Assembly: GCF_003730115.1 (NCBI RefSeq)
Contig: NZ_RJVP01000001.1
Coordinates: 310,001-374,000 of the forward strand
Reading direction: 5' to 3'
Source of the DNA: Pseudomethylobacillus aquaticus
GTDB taxonomy: Bacteria > Pseudomonadota > Gammaproteobacteria > Burkholderiales > Methylophilaceae
Length of the DNA: 64,000 nt
Notes under the pieces: generated by a model
Database searches by the model: none
What the model saw: only the letters and a program-made list of their open reading frames with translations
What the model was told of the DNA's origin: nothing
Translations under genes and position numbers: made by a program
Part shown: positions 38,776 through 49,217 of the stretch, piece after piece
Layout of the letters: each line of letters begins with the position of its first letter
How positions within the stretch are numbered: the stretch's first letter is position 1

Positions 38776-38781
38776 CAGCCT

Positions 38782-40026
38782 TTATCCGTAAACCGGGAAA
38801 CGGGCAGTCAGTGCATGCACCTTGGCCTTGGTCGCCGCAATGACGGCTTCGTCGGTCGGCTTGTCCAACACGTCGGCGATCAGGTTGGCGACCAGGCGCG
38901 CTTCTTCTTCCTTGAAACCACGCGTGGTGATGGCAGGCGAGCCGATGCGGATACCCGAGGTGACGAATGGGCTTTCCGGGTCGTTGGGGATGGCATTCTT
39001 GTTCACGGTGATATGCGCCAGACCCAGGTAGGCATCAGCGGCCTTGCCGGTCAGGCCCTTGGGGCGCAGGTCCACCAGGAACACATGCGACTCGGTGCGG
39101 CCGGAGATGATGCGCAGGCCACGCTGGGCCAGGGTCTCCGCCATCACGCTGGCGTTCTTGAGCACTTGTTCCTGATAGGTCTTGAACTCGGGTTGCAGTG
39201 CTTCCAGAAAGGCCGTGGCCTTGCCAGCGATGACATGCATCAGCGGGCCGCCCTGCAGCGAAGGGAACACATTGGAATTCAGCGATTTTTCGAACTCGGC
39301 CTTGGCCAGGATGATGCCGCCACGTGGGCCGCGCAGGGTCTTGTGCGTGGTGGAGGTGACGAAGTCAGCATGCGGCACCGGGTTCGGGTACACACCCGCC
39401 GCGATCAGGCCGGAGTAATGCGCCATGTCCACCATGAAATAAGCACCGACCTTCTTGGCGATCTCGGCCATGCGCGCCCAGTCGAAACGCAGCGCATACG
39501 CAGAAGCGCCACCGATCAGCAGCTTGGGCTTGGCTTCGATGGCGATACGCTCCATCTCGTCATAATCGATCTCTTCCTTGTCGTTCAGACCGTAGGCGAC
39601 GATATTGAACAGCTTGCCGGACAGGTTGGCCGGGGAACCGTGCGTAAGGTGACCGCCATGGCCCAGGTTCATGCCCATGACGGTATCGCCTGGCTTGAGG
39701 ATAGAGAAATACACGGCCTGATTCGCTTGTGAGCCGGAGTGCGGTTGCACATTGGCGTATTCAGCGCCGTAGAGCTTCTTTACGCGGTCAATGGCGAGCT
39801 GCTCGACCTGGTCGACGAACTCGCAGCCACCGTAAAAGCGCTTGCCTGGATAACCTTCTGCATACTTGTTGGTCAGTTGCGAGCCCTGCACCTGCATGAC
39901 CGCCGGGCTGGTGTAGTTTTCCGAAGCGATCAGCTCGATGTGCTGATCCTGGCGGACACGCTCCGCCTCCACATAGCCCCACAGTTCCGGGTCTGCGATA
40001 TTCAAGGTTTTTGCCACACTAAACAT
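38782..40026 (-). CDS. glyA: Serine hydroxymethyltransferase
   Basis: 414 residues. The PLP lysine lies in [18 protein letters not shown] (Lys about 230), with the family features [15 protein letters not shown] (about 30-44), [16 protein letters not shown] (about 95-110) and GHGGHLTHG. It interconverts serine and glycine and feeds one-carbon units into folate. In some methylotrophs it belongs to the serine cycle; here the neighbours are not serine-cycle genes, so a housekeeping role is likely. It starts a minus-strand run with nrdR and ribD. Confidence 0.97.
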   Translation of the reverse strand: MFSVAKTLNIADPELWGYVEAERVRQDQHIELIASENYTSPAVMQVQGSQLTNKYAEGYPGKRFYGGCEFVDQVEQLAIDRVKKLYGAEYANVQPHSGSQANQAVYFSILKPGDTVMGMNLGHGGHLTHGSPANLSGKLFNIVAYGLNDKEEIDYDEMERIAIEAKPKLLIGGASAYALRFDWARMAEIAKKVGAYFMVDMAHYSGLIAAGVYPNPVPHADFVTSTTHKTLRGPRGGIILAKAEFEKSLNSNVFPSLQGGPLMHVIAGKATAFLEALQPEFKTYQEQVLKNASVMAETLAQRGLRIISGRTESHVFLVDLRPKGLTGKAADAYLGLAHITVNKNAIPNDPESPFVTSGIRIGSPAITTRGFKEEEARLVANLIADVLDKPTDEAVIAATKAKVHALTARFPVYG

Positions 40027-40489
40027 GTTTGATCATTCCAGGACTTGATAACGAACAAGATTTTAACACGCGGGACCGTTTCGCGTCGTGGTCGGCAACA
40101 TCCTGCCGCTGGCTGACGCTTGGCTGAAAACAACCACCCAAAGTGGCGGTTATCACCCAATCACACGCATGCAAATTATCCATATAGTTGATTAAAAAAG
40201 GTTATTTTTCAGGCACGGCATTTGCTAATGTAGTAACAAGAGCTATCTCCGCGCTCTCCTCCCGCTGTCCGGATTCAGCCCGGCAGCGGGATCTTTCTTT
40301 CTAGCACGCACTCCGCCCGCCTGATCCTCAGCCCACACCAGCCCCGATACCTTGGCTTGCATGCCGAGTGCCGGGCTATAATCAGCTTCCGCAAGCTGAT
40401 GACAAGCGCCACTGCGCGTGGTTGCAGCGCTCCGCAGTAAAATCGACACCAGAACGAACAAAAGCCGACATGGCAAAAAGGAAACGCAG
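40027..40489 (+). ncRNA. Intergenic region with a candidate small RNA at about 40236-40300
   Basis: 463 bp between divergent glyA and iscX. An AT-rich, promoter-like stretch (about 40190-40235, with TAATGT at 40225-40234) is followed by about 60 nt ending in a strong stem: CCCGCTG (40261-40267) with CAGCGGG (40284-40290), an inner CCGG/CCGG pairing, then TCTTTCTTT. That is the layout of a small RNA or an orphan terminator. I do not recognise the RNA, and the 5' end is a guess. The remaining sequence must hold the glyA promoter; nothing else is seen. Confidence 0.35.
40260..40300 (+). terminator. Terminator-like hairpin ending the candidate small RNA
   Basis: TCCCGCTG and CAGCGGGA form an 8-bp stem with further pairing inside, followed by the T-rich TCTTTCTTT. 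It faces the plus strand, and no plus-strand gene precedes it within 3 kb apart from the candidate RNA. Confidence 0.55.
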
Positions 40490-40681
40490 ATGAAATGGAC
40501 CGACGTTCAACAGATCGCTGAAGCCCTCTACGACCAGCACCCGGATGTGGATCCAAGCACCATACGCTTCACCGACCTGCACAATTACGTGGTGGCGCTG
40601 GACGGTTTTGACGACGACCATAAGCGTGGTGGTGAAAAAGTGCTGGAAGCGATCCAGCAAGCCTGGATAGATGAAGCCTAA
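40490..40681 (+). CDS. iscX: IscX, small iron-sulfur assembly factor
   Basis: 63 residues matching IscX (YfhJ) over its whole length: MKWTDVQQIAEALYDQHPDV, RFTDLHNYVVAL, DGFDDD and the closing EAIQQAWIDEA. IscX binds IscS and iron and modulates cluster assembly. I chose the ATG at 40490 because homology starts there and AAAAGGA lies about 10 bases upstream; the frame is open from 40418. The gene stands alone, with no isc operon beside it, and algC follows after 54 bp. Confidence 0.92.
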   Translation: MKWTDVQQIAEALYDQHPDVDPSTIRFTDLHNYVVALDGFDDDHKRGGEKVLEAIQQAWIDEA

Positions 40682-40735
40682 GCCAGGCACGGATCCGCAC
40701 CACTAGCCCACTGCACATCGTTTCGCCCTGGCCAC

Positions 40736-42271
40736 ATGTCTGCGCCTGAGAACAAACTTCCTGAACATGCAGCGACTGTCAGCAAGCCTGTGGCGGGCCA
40801 GGCCACCGTCGACCAAGCTATAGTCGACCAGGCCATGGCCCATCAAGCCACGGCCAGCCATACGGAAGCCGCAAAGCCCGCTATCGCCGCCGAGATCTTC
40901 AAAGCGTATGACATCCGTGGCATCGTTGATAAAAGCCTGACCGTGGACAGCGTGATGCTGATCGGCCGCGCCATTGCCGCCGAGGCGCTCGCCATAGGCC
41001 AGCAGCGTCTGTGTGTCGCGTATGACGGTCGTCTTTCCGGGCCTAACCTTGCGGCGGCGCTGACGGCGGGGCTGCATGCCGGTGGCGTGGAGACCATACA
41101 ACTCGGCATGCTCACCACGCCCATGCTGTATTTCGCCACCGAACATCTGGGCACTGGCGCTGGTGTGATGGTCACTGGCAGCCATAACCCGCCTGAATAC
41201 AACGGCCTCAAGATCGTACTGGGGCATGAAGCCATTTCGGGGGCCACGATCCAGCGCCTGTATCAACGCATTCTGGATAATGCCCTGACCACGGGCGACG
41301 GCCAGGCCAGCCACACCAGCATCGCACCCGCTTACTACGCGCACATCAAGCACGATATCCAGCTAGCCAGGCCCATGAAGGTCGCCATCGACGCGGGCAA
41401 CGGCGTGGCCGGCGCGTATGCGCAGGCCCTGTTCGAGGCGCTGGGCTGTCAAGTACAGGCTTTGTATTGCGAGGTGGACGGGCATTTCCCCAACCACCAT
41501 CCCGACCCCTCGGTACCAGAAAACCTGCAGGATCTGATGCGTGCATTGGCCGAGGGCGATGCCGAGATCGGCCTGGCCTTCGACGGCGATGCTGATCGAC
41601 TAGGCGTGGTCAGCAAATCGGGCGAGATCATCTACCCGGATCGCCAGTTGATGCTGTTCGCAGACGACATACTGCAACGCCAGCCCGATGCCAGCGTGGT
41701 GTTCGATGTGAAATGTACGCGCCTGCTGGCGCCGTGGATCGCGCAGCGTGGCGGCAGGCCGGTGATGTGGAAGACCGGTCACTCGCTCATGAAAGCCAAG
41801 ATGCGTGAAACCGCTGCCGCCGTGGGTGGCGAGATGAGCGGACATCTGTTCTTCAACGACTGCAATGCGGCAGGTGAAGCACGCTGGTTCGGCTTTGACG
41901 ATGGCCTGTATGCGGGTGCGCGTCTGCTGGAACTGCTCAGCCGTGACCCGGACAGCACCGCTCGGCTGATGGCCTTGCCCAACAGCCTGAGCACCCCGGA
42001 ACTGCATATCGCCCTGCAGGAAGGTGAGCCGCACCGCCTGCTCGCCCAATTGCAGCAAAGAGCCCGCTTTACTGGCGCGACCGACATCATCCGCATCGAC
42101 GGCCTGCGCGTGGAGTATGCGGATGGCTTTGGGCTGATGCGCGCCTCCAACACCACGCCCGTGATCGTGCTGCGCTTCGAAGCCGACAACCCGTCCGCGC
42201 TGGCCCGCATACAAAGCCAATTCCGCGCTGTGCTGACACAGGCAGCGCCAAGTGCGCAGCTGCCTTTTTAG
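40736..42271 (+). CDS. Phosphomannomutase/phosphoglucomutase (AlgC/ManB type)
   Basis: 511 residues. After a poorly conserved Ala/His-rich leader of about 45 residues, the enzyme starts at IFKAYDIRGIVDKSL. The phosphoserine loop is MVTGSHNPPEYNGLK (Ser about 146), the metal loop is FDGDADRLGVV (about 282-292), and the sugar-binding loops GGEMSGHLFFND and the C-terminal RASNTTPVIVLRFE follow. It makes mannose 1-phosphate or glucose 1-phosphate for envelope polysaccharides. The true start could be further inside the leader. A second mutase, Pgm, lies at 43544. Confidence 0.9.
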   Translation: MSAPENKLPEHAATVSKPVAGQATVDQAIVDQAMAHQATASHTEAAKPAIAAEIFKAYDIRGIVDKSLTVDSVMLIGRAIAAEALAIGQQRLCVAYDGRLSGPNLAAALTAGLHAGGVETIQLGMLTTPMLYFATEHLGTGAGVMVTGSHNPPEYNGLKIVLGHEAISGATIQRLYQRILDNALTTGDGQASHTSIAPAYYAHIKHDIQLARPMKVAIDAGNGVAGAYAQALFEALGCQVQALYCEVDGHFPNHHPDPSVPENLQDLMRALAEGDAEIGLAFDGDADRLGVVSKSGEIIYPDRQLMLFADDILQRQPDASVVFDVKCTRLLAPWIAQRGGRPVMWKTGHSLMKAKMRETAAAVGGEMSGHLFFNDCNAAGEARWFGFDDGLYAGARLLELLSRDPDSTARLMALPNSLSTPELHIALQEGEPHRLLAQLQQRARFTGATDIIRIDGLRVEYADGFGLMRASNTTPVIVLRFEADNPSALARIQSQFRAVLTQAAPSAQLPF

Positions 42272-42328
42272 GGCGATGGCACATCCGTCTGCAAGCCGTC
42301 CAACTCCGCCTTAAGGGCATAAAACATC

Positions 42329-42805
42329 ATGTCACGTCACAATCTCATCGTCGCACTGATCTGGCTGGCACTGGCTGGCTTGATCTACTATCTGGTGGAC
42401 AGCTTGATGCAGCCCAACAAGGCGGCGGCACTGGGTGCAGGCAGTGAAGTGGTGCTGCAGCGCGGGCCGGACGGTCACTACCGCGCCGAGGCCTACATCA
42501 ACGGGCAAAAAGTCGACGTACTGGTGGACACCGGCGCCACTGGCGTGGCCATCTCGTCACGGCTGGCCGATCAATTGGGGCTGGAACGTCGCAATGCCAT
42601 CCGCACCAGCACCGCCAACGGCACCGTCGTGGCTTATGCCACGCGGCTACAAAGCGTGAAGCTGGGTGGCATACAGGCCGACAATGTGGCGGCGGTGATC
42701 GCGCCCGGCCTGGATGGCGATGTGCTGCTGGGTATGTCGTTCCTGGCGCGCATGGACGTGCGCCTGTTCCGTGGCGAGATGACCATACGTCAAGTCGAAG
42801 AATGA
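42329..42805 (+). CDS. Membrane-anchored retropepsin-like aspartic protease
   Basis: 158 residues: an N-terminal helix (about 6-25, LIVALIWLALAGLIYYLVD) then a single-chain, retroviral-type aspartic protease domain. The motif is VDVLVDTGATGVAISSRLAD (catalytic Asp about 68), with a second flap-like LLGMSFLARMDV near 134-145. Such clan AA proteins act as dimers; a periplasmic location is likely from topology. It follows algC by 57 bp on the same strand. Substrate unknown. Confidence 0.82.
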   Translation: MSRHNLIVALIWLALAGLIYYLVDSLMQPNKAAALGAGSEVVLQRGPDGHYRAEAYINGQKVDVLVDTGATGVAISSRLADQLGLERRNAIRTSTANGTVVAYATRLQSVKLGGIQADNVAAVIAPGLDGDVLLGMSFLARMDVRLFRGEMTIRQVEE

Positions 42806-42900
42806 GCAAGCCGCCTTTTACAGCTCCGCTTTTCACAGCATCTTCAAAATAAGTTGTAAGTAATCCCTCCATGCCGTGACTAAGTGTTGCGATCGCATCG

Positions 42901-42914
42901 TTTAACCGGTTAAA
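42901..42914. promoter_or_regulatory. 14-bp perfect palindrome before the EF-hand gene
   Basis: TTTAACCGGTTAAA, 28 bp upstream of the EF-hand gene start and partly overlapping its AT-rich leader. It could be an operator; no regulator is nearby. Confidence 0.4.
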
Positions 42915-42942
42915 AAATTTCTTTTATTTTTAGGAGGTTATC

Positions 42943-43422
42943 ATGCGCAATACTTTTACCAAGAGCACCATCATCACGGCAACCCTGTTATCCACCCTGG
43001 GCTTCGGCCTGCTGGCGACGGCTGCCCCCATGGTAGGCACCGGCGGCTACAACATCGAACTTAAAAAGCTCGGCATGATGAAGATGCTGGACGACAACGG
43101 TGACCACATGGTCACGCAGGCTGAATTCAACGGCTACTACGGCCATGTGTTCGATGAACTGGACGCCAACGGCAATGGCACGCTGGATGTGAACGAATGG
43201 ACAGGCACCAAGGGCGCCAACGAGATCAGCCTGGGCACCGGCGGTTACAGTCGCGAGCTGCGCAAGACCGAGTTGATGGACATGGTGGACAGCAATGCCG
43301 ACCACATCATCAGCAAGGCCGAGTTCACCAAGTTCCATCAATCCGTGTTCGCCACCATGGACAAGAACAGCGACAAGCAGATCAATCCGCAAGAATGGTT
43401 GTCGCGTCAGGTAGGCAGCTAG
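42943..43422 (+). CDS. Secreted protein with four EF-hand metal-binding loops
   Basis: 159 residues with a signal peptide (hydrophobic 9-27, cleavage near TAA-APM). Four 12-residue EF loops are visible: residues 50-61 (DDNGDHMVTQAE), 74-85 (DANGNGTLDVNE), 116-127 (DSNADHIISKAE) and 140-151 (DKNSDKQINPQE). The two halves are internal repeats, each opening with GTGGY. Loops within a pair are only 12 residues apart, as in lanmodulin, whereas calmodulin has about 24. Proline at loop position 2, typical of lanmodulin, is missing, so calcium binding is the safer guess. Strong ribosome site AGGAGG 5 bases upstream of the ATG. An intrinsic terminator follows. Confidence 0.85.
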   Translation: MRNTFTKSTIITATLLSTLGFGLLATAAPMVGTGGYNIELKKLGMMKMLDDNGDHMVTQAEFNGYYGHVFDELDANGNGTLDVNEWTGTKGANEISLGTGGYSRELRKTELMDMVDSNADHIISKAEFTKFHQSVFATMDKNSDKQINPQEWLSRQVGS

Positions 43423-43451
43423 CCAACCGCGCATTTCCCGCAACACCCGAT

Positions 43452-43485
43452 AAAAAAGGCCAGACATGCTGGCCTTTTTTATTTT
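43452..43485. terminator. Intrinsic terminator between the EF-hand gene and pgm
   Basis: GGCCAG (43458-43463), loop ACATG and CTGGCC (43469-43474) are flanked by A6 on the left and T6 on the right, so it can end transcription from both the plus-strand EF-hand gene and the minus-strand pgm. Confidence 0.92.
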
Positions 43486-43543
43486 TGCATCGGGTCAGGC
43501 TCATGGCGGCACGATCATCGCAGCATGATGCCTGACCGTGACC

Positions 43544-45214
<1,671 letters not shown>

Positions 45215-45285
45215 CTACCAGCCCAGCCCGGCATGCAGCCTGGACGTTCTGGTTGACAGGTCGCCTGTTTGTCATGATAATGCGC

Positions 45286-45340
45286 GCCTCTGAAGCAAAA
45301 CTTCAGGGGCGTCACCACTATATTTTACGATAAAATATAG
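45286..45340. other. Two inverted repeats upstream of tRNA-Lys
   Basis: GCCTCTGAAG with CTTCAGGGGC (45286-45310, loop CAAAA) is followed by CTATATTTTA and TAAAATATAG (45318-45340, spacer CGA), a perfect 10-bp inverted repeat ending 8 bases before the tRNA. The AT-rich repeat contains a possible -10 (TAAAAT). Confidence 0.6.
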
Positions 45341-45348
45341 GCGTGTAT

Positions 45349-45424
45349 GGGAGATTAGCTCAGTTGGTAGAGCAGCGGACTCTTAATCCGTTTGTCCGGG
45401 GTTCAACCCCCCGATCTCCCACCA
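45349..45424 (+). tRNA. tRNA-Lys (anticodon CTT)
   Basis: 76 nt with GGGAGAT pairing to ATCTCCC, D-arm AGCTCAGTTGGTAGAGC, anticodon loop ACTCTTAAT (anticodon CTT), T-arm GGGGTTCAACCCC and an encoded CCA at the 3' end. Confidence 0.97.
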
Positions 45425-45432
45425 GTATTTAC

Positions 45433-45462
45433 AAGGCCTGCAGCGATGCAGGCCTTTTTGTT
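45433..45462 (+). terminator. Intrinsic terminator after tRNA-Lys
   Basis: AAGGCCTGCA (45433-45442), loop GCGA and TGCAGGCCTT (45447-45456) form a perfect 10-bp stem followed by TTTGTTTG. It ends the tRNA transcript. Confidence 0.92.
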
Positions 45463-45463
45463 T

Positions 45464-45488
45464 GTCTAAAATACTAGACAGCTGTCTA
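45464..45488. other. Overlapping palindromes GTCTA/TAGAC after the tRNA terminator
   Basis: TAGACAGCTGTCTA (45475-45488) is a perfect 14-bp palindrome, and GTCTA at 45464-45468 can also pair with the central TAGAC. Possible operator for the downstream DUF3617 gene, 211 bp away; the intervening sequence shows no gene. Confidence 0.4.
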
Positions 45489-45699
45489 ATATTCCGAGGT
45501 TTTGGCAACAGAATGACTAGCCATAACGATCAAGTACAGGCCACACTGAACAAGACTGTTCTAGTTCAGCCTATCAATTGCCCCACCATTTAATAAACCA
45601 TATCGAGAAACATTCTGTGTAGTTGGGGTGTCGCTAAGGTTAGTATTAGTTAATTCGCATCTGTTAAGCGATACCCGTTCCTAGAACAAAGGTCAATTC

Positions 45700-46209
45700 A
45701 TGAAATCCACACAGCTTTTTGCATTCACTTTGGGTGCCCTGCTCGCCCTCCCTGCGCTCGCTGCAGACAAGCTCCGGCCGGGCCAGTGGGAGGTGCTTAT
45801 GAAGATGCAGGTCGCGGGCATGCCGGAGATCTCGGCGGAGCAGATCGCGCAGATGGAGCAGTTCGGGATCGCGATTCCGGATGCTGCTAAACCGCAGGTG
45901 TTTCAGCAATGCGTGACGCCGGAACAGACCGATCTGGACAAGCCGGATTTTTCCGGCATGGATGAAAGCTGCCAGATTCAGAACTACCAGCGTACGGCTA
46001 ACAAGCTCACGGGCAACTTGAGTTGTAATGGCGAATTCAAGGCCAACGGCAATTTTGAGATGGTGCTGTTGAACGACACGACCTATCAGGGGCAATGGGT
46101 CATGACCGGCTCGGCGCCCGGCATAGGCGCTGTGGATCAGACCACCCGGGTGAACGGCAAATGGGTGAAAGCAAAATGTGACGCAGGGGTGCCCATCTAC
46201 GGCAAGTGA
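45700..46209 (+). CDS. DUF3617 family secreted protein
   Basis: 169 residues with a signal peptide (cleavage near ALAADK). The body has the DUF3617 layout: KLRPGQWEVLMKM at the mature N-terminus, a middle QQCVTPEQTD and SCQIQNYQR with paired Cys, LSCNGEF, then GTVQMNLVDGT-type strands (MVLLNDTTYQGQWVM) and a final Cys (KWVKAKCDAG). The family is common in proteobacterial periplasms and its function is unknown. The gene stands alone. Confidence 0.8.
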   Translation: MKSTQLFAFTLGALLALPALAADKLRPGQWEVLMKMQVAGMPEISAEQIAQMEQFGIAIPDAAKPQVFQQCVTPEQTDLDKPDFSGMDESCQIQNYQRTANKLTGNLSCNGEFKANGNFEMVLLNDTTYQGQWVMTGSAPGIGAVDQTTRVNGKWVKAKCDAGVPIYGK

Positions 46210-46431
46210 ATCCGGGGCTGGAGATCAGGGGCAGGCTTGCAATCATAATGATGAGGCATTGCTCAAGCATTCTACCTAGCGCTGACCAACATCTGTCACA
46301 AATGGACCATGCTTCTGCAAACTGGAAAGGCGGCCTCAATCGGTTTAGCATCACGTTAAAGGAGCGCATGCCAACCGCTAACCGCAAGCCCATTCAGATA
46401 AAATTCAGGACACACTCCGAAGAGTCACACG

Positions 46432-46935
46432 ATGGAATATCTTAAAATTTTTCTTGTACCTCCATTGTTATTTATCTGGCTTATGCCTTTGATAATTGTC
46501 CTAATTGTCAACCCACAATTTTTGAAGACATTGCTGCTACTTTCAAAAACTCATATGAAATTCACTTCAGGAATACTGTTTTCAGTTGTGAGTGTGATTT
46601 CTTTGTCATTCTTCAAAGGCTCAAATAGCTCAACAATGACTTGGGTATTTATTAGCAGTAGCCTAATTAGCTTCTTGATTGCATTTATGGCGGTTAGATT
46701 CATTGTTGAATCAAAAGGGATTTTGAGATTAACAGGTCTGATTTCATTGGTTCCTGGATCTATCGTATTTTCAGCCGTGATGATTTCCTTGCTAGCTAAC
46801 AAACATAGTCTGCTAACTTATCTACTATCACAGCTTACATCGACTTCAATTTCAGTTTCCATTGGCCTAAGTTATCTTTCAATGATTTATCTGCAATTTT
46901 TATCCGCCAATAAGTTCGAGCAACGCCCCGGCTGA
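46432..46935 (+). CDS. AT-rich multi-helix membrane protein, family unknown
   Basis: 167 residues with about four to five hydrophobic segments (about 5-30, 45-60, 70-90, 100-120, 135-155) and little charge. Codon use and base composition are clearly AT-richer than the neighbours, which suggests recent acquisition. The start ATG at 46432 has no clear ribosome site; the frame ends 5 bp before the convergent nuclease gene. I recognise no family. The 222 bp before it hold no convincing gene. Confidence 0.5.
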   Translation: MEYLKIFLVPPLLFIWLMPLIIVLIVNPQFLKTLLLLSKTHMKFTSGILFSVVSVISLSFFKGSNSSTMTWVFISSSLISFLIAFMAVRFIVESKGILRLTGLISLVPGSIVFSAVMISLLANKHSLLTYLLSQLTSTSISVSIGLSYLSMIYLQFLSANKFEQRPG

Positions 46936-46940
46936 TCAGG

Positions 46941-48425
46941 TCAATTGTCCTGGCGGAATGCGTCATCCAGCGCGCCTGCCGCGTGCCGATTTGAACCGGT
47001 GAGCGGCAGCACCTCGGCTTCGCCATTCAGGTGACGCGACAGTATCTTGAAGGTGTCCAGATCGAACACCGGATCGGCTTTTCCAGACAGGATGTGCTCG
47101 ATATCCGCTTCGTCACGCGCCGTGCCCAGGTAAGACCAGCGATCGATGATGTGCAACTCCTGTTTGCCAGCAAAGGTCTCGCGCACCGCCACCGCACCCG
47201 GATAAGGCCAGGTACGCACCTTGAGCTTGGCCAGTGCCTCCATGAGACGCAGGTCGTGCTGCAGCGCAGGCTCTTTGCCTACACAGACGCCACGGCATTT
47301 CTTGATCTGATAGCCGAAACACGGTGTGGATTTGCCGCGCGACGGCTTCTCCAGCCCGAGCTGAATCAGACACAGCCGATGCGCATCCGCCAGGTTGCGC
47401 AAGATCTCGATGGCCTGCCGCTGCGAGGTGAACATGCCGTACAAGTCAGCTGTGAGGGCAAAGTCGATGTCTGCGGCATAACGCAAGGCCAGCGTTTTAT
47501 GTCCGTCTTCTCTGGTGAGCATCTGCCAGGTGCACAGGTCGTTCTCGCGGCGCAGCCGCTGGTTGTGCACGGGCTGCAGCGCTTTCACCAGCCGGGCTTC
47601 CAGCAACAGCGCGCCCAGCTCACCAGCCGTCTCATGCCATTCGATGTGTTTGATCTGTTGTGAGATGCGCAACTCTTTGGTGCTGCGATGATCGCCTGAA
47701 AAATGCGACAACACACGGCCACGCAGGCTATTGCTCTTGCCCACGTACAAGGGCATGACCTGTTTGCCTGTAGCCTGATCTCCGTTATGGCGGTCCCCAT
47801 AAAAAAGGTAGACCCCGGGACTATCCGGGATGTCGTCGACCAGTCCTTCGGGCAGGTGCGGCGGCAGCGCCGGTTTGGCCATCACCTGGCGTATGGCGTC
47901 ACGCAGCGTCTCCAGCGGGTGGTCACGCTGTATCCAGGCGAGGAAATCGACCAGCACGCGCGCATCGGTCATGGCGCGGTGCCGCGCAGCGGTCGTGATG
48001 CCCATGCGCTGGATCAGGCTGTCCAGGTTGTGTTTGAAATACTGCGGGTAGAGTCTGCGCGACAGACGCACTGTGCACAGCGTGTCAGCGCGGAAATGAA
48101 CATCCATGCGCTTGAACGCATTCTTGATGAAGGCATAATCGAAGCGGGCGTTATGGGCGATGAAGATGCGCCCCTGCAGCCGCTGTTGCAGCTCCTCGGC
48201 GATATCCTCAAAACGCGGGGCGTCGGCCACCATGGCATTGCTGATGCCGGTGAGGCGCTCGATGAACTCAGAGATGCGCGTCTGCGGATTGATCAGCGTG
48301 CTCCACTCCTGCAGGCTGCCATCGGGCGAGATCTCGATCAGACCGATCTCGGTGATGCGATCCTGCTGCGGGCTGGCACCCGTGGTTTCCAAGTCGATAC
48401 AGACGACGGGACGGTCGAACAACAT
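46941..48425 (-). CDS. DnaQ-type 3'-5' exonuclease fused to a GIY-YIG (UvrC/Cho-like) nuclease
   Basis: 494 residues. The N-terminal exonuclease (about 1-170) shows VVCIDLETTGASPQQDRITE, AHNARFDYAFIKNAF and HRAMTDARVLVDFL (DEDDh type). After a linker comes a GIY-YIG domain (about 205-290): SPGVYLFYGD, PLYVGKSNSLRGRVLSHF and the Arg/Glu-bearing LLEARLVKALQP. The tail lacks the UvrC helicase-binding and HhH parts. This exonuclease/GIY-YIG architecture is known in proteobacteria and may act in nucleotide excision repair like Cho. I chose ATG at 48425, with AGGAT upstream; the frame opens at 48518. Confidence 0.85.
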   Translation of the reverse strand: MLFDRPVVCIDLETTGASPQQDRITEIGLIEISPDGSLQEWSTLINPQTRISEFIERLTGISNAMVADAPRFEDIAEELQQRLQGRIFIAHNARFDYAFIKNAFKRMDVHFRADTLCTVRLSRRLYPQYFKHNLDSLIQRMGITTAARHRAMTDARVLVDFLAWIQRDHPLETLRDAIRQVMAKPALPPHLPEGLVDDIPDSPGVYLFYGDRHNGDQATGKQVMPLYVGKSNSLRGRVLSHFSGDHRSTKELRISQQIKHIEWHETAGELGALLLEARLVKALQPVHNQRLRRENDLCTWQMLTREDGHKTLALRYAADIDFALTADLYGMFTSQRQAIEILRNLADAHRLCLIQLGLEKPSRGKSTPCFGYQIKKCRGVCVGKEPALQHDLRLMEALAKLKVRTWPYPGAVAVRETFAGKQELHIIDRWSYLGTARDEADIEHILSGKADPVFDLDTFKILSRHLNGEAEVLPLTGSNRHAAGALDDAFRQDN

Positions 48426-48687
48426 GCTGATCCTGACGCAAATAGGTGCTAGATAAAGGCCGAGACGCCAGACGAAGCTAACGTTGGCAATGACGCGCGA
48501 TAAAACCGGGAGTTCCATGGCATCATCATTGCCACAGCATCATAACAAAGCGGCGCCGTTTAGCAGCCAGCCGCTGCAAGCGGATTTGATCATTTCAGAT
48601 TCGGAACTGAATCTGCGTTCCACACTCTTTAGCAACAGCCCATCCGATGATGGAATTCGCGCCTCAACCCTGAAAGAACGGAACGCC

Positions 48688-49131
48688 ATGCACGCCAGTG
48701 ACCACCCTCTACTGCCCAGACTACTCGGTTACGCCGGACTGCTGCCTTTCATCCTGACGGCGGGCATGGCGGCCTATGACCCCCACCATGGTGGTTTATG
48801 GCAAAACCTGCTCAATCAGTATGCTGCTGTGATACTGAGTTTTGTTGGGGCGATCTACTGGGGCCTGGCGATGGCGGCGCCGTTGAGCCGCGCGCAGCGC
48901 AACGGCATGCTGGTCTGGAGCGTGACGCCAGCCCTGCTGGCCTGGGTGGCGTTGTCACTACCCAGCCTGATGGGGGCCTTAGTGCTGGTGACTGGGTTTG
49001 CAGCGCAGCTGATATTTGAATACTGGCACAAAGCCTGGTTGTACCAATGGCGCTGGTACTGGCCGCTGCGTATGCAGCTGACCCTGATCGGCTGTATCGC
49101 CATCGCAGTCGGCAATGGGCTAAGGCTATAG
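48688..49131 (+). CDS. DUF3429 family membrane protein
   Basis: 147 residues from the ATG at 48688, chosen because the DUF3429 core (LPRLLGYAGLLPFILTAG, YAAVILSFVGAIYWGLAM) begins there. Four to five membrane helices (about 10-28, 42-62, 73-88, 92-115, 128-145). The upstream extension of the frame to 48484 is unconserved and lacks a signal. Function unknown. Confidence 0.75.
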   Translation: MHASDHPLLPRLLGYAGLLPFILTAGMAAYDPHHGGLWQNLLNQYAAVILSFVGAIYWGLAMAAPLSRAQRNGMLVWSVTPALLAWVALSLPSLMGALVLVTGFAAQLIFEYWHKAWLYQWRWYWPLRMQLTLIGCIAIAVGNGLRL

Positions 49132-49217
49132 CAACACAATACGCTGCGGTATGGCTTCAAGTCAGCGCTGCATCGGTCACCAAACCGCCGGTGCAGACTC
49201 AAGCTATAGGTTGACAA

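Noticed and set aside
38641-39732. Plus-strand frame of 363 codons over glyA
   Set aside because: Antisense shadow of glyA; its N-terminus is just the translated heptamer repeats.
46206-46445. 79-codon plus-strand frame before the AT-rich membrane gene
   Set aside because: No ribosome site, no hydrophobic or domain pattern, and it overlaps both neighbouring genes.
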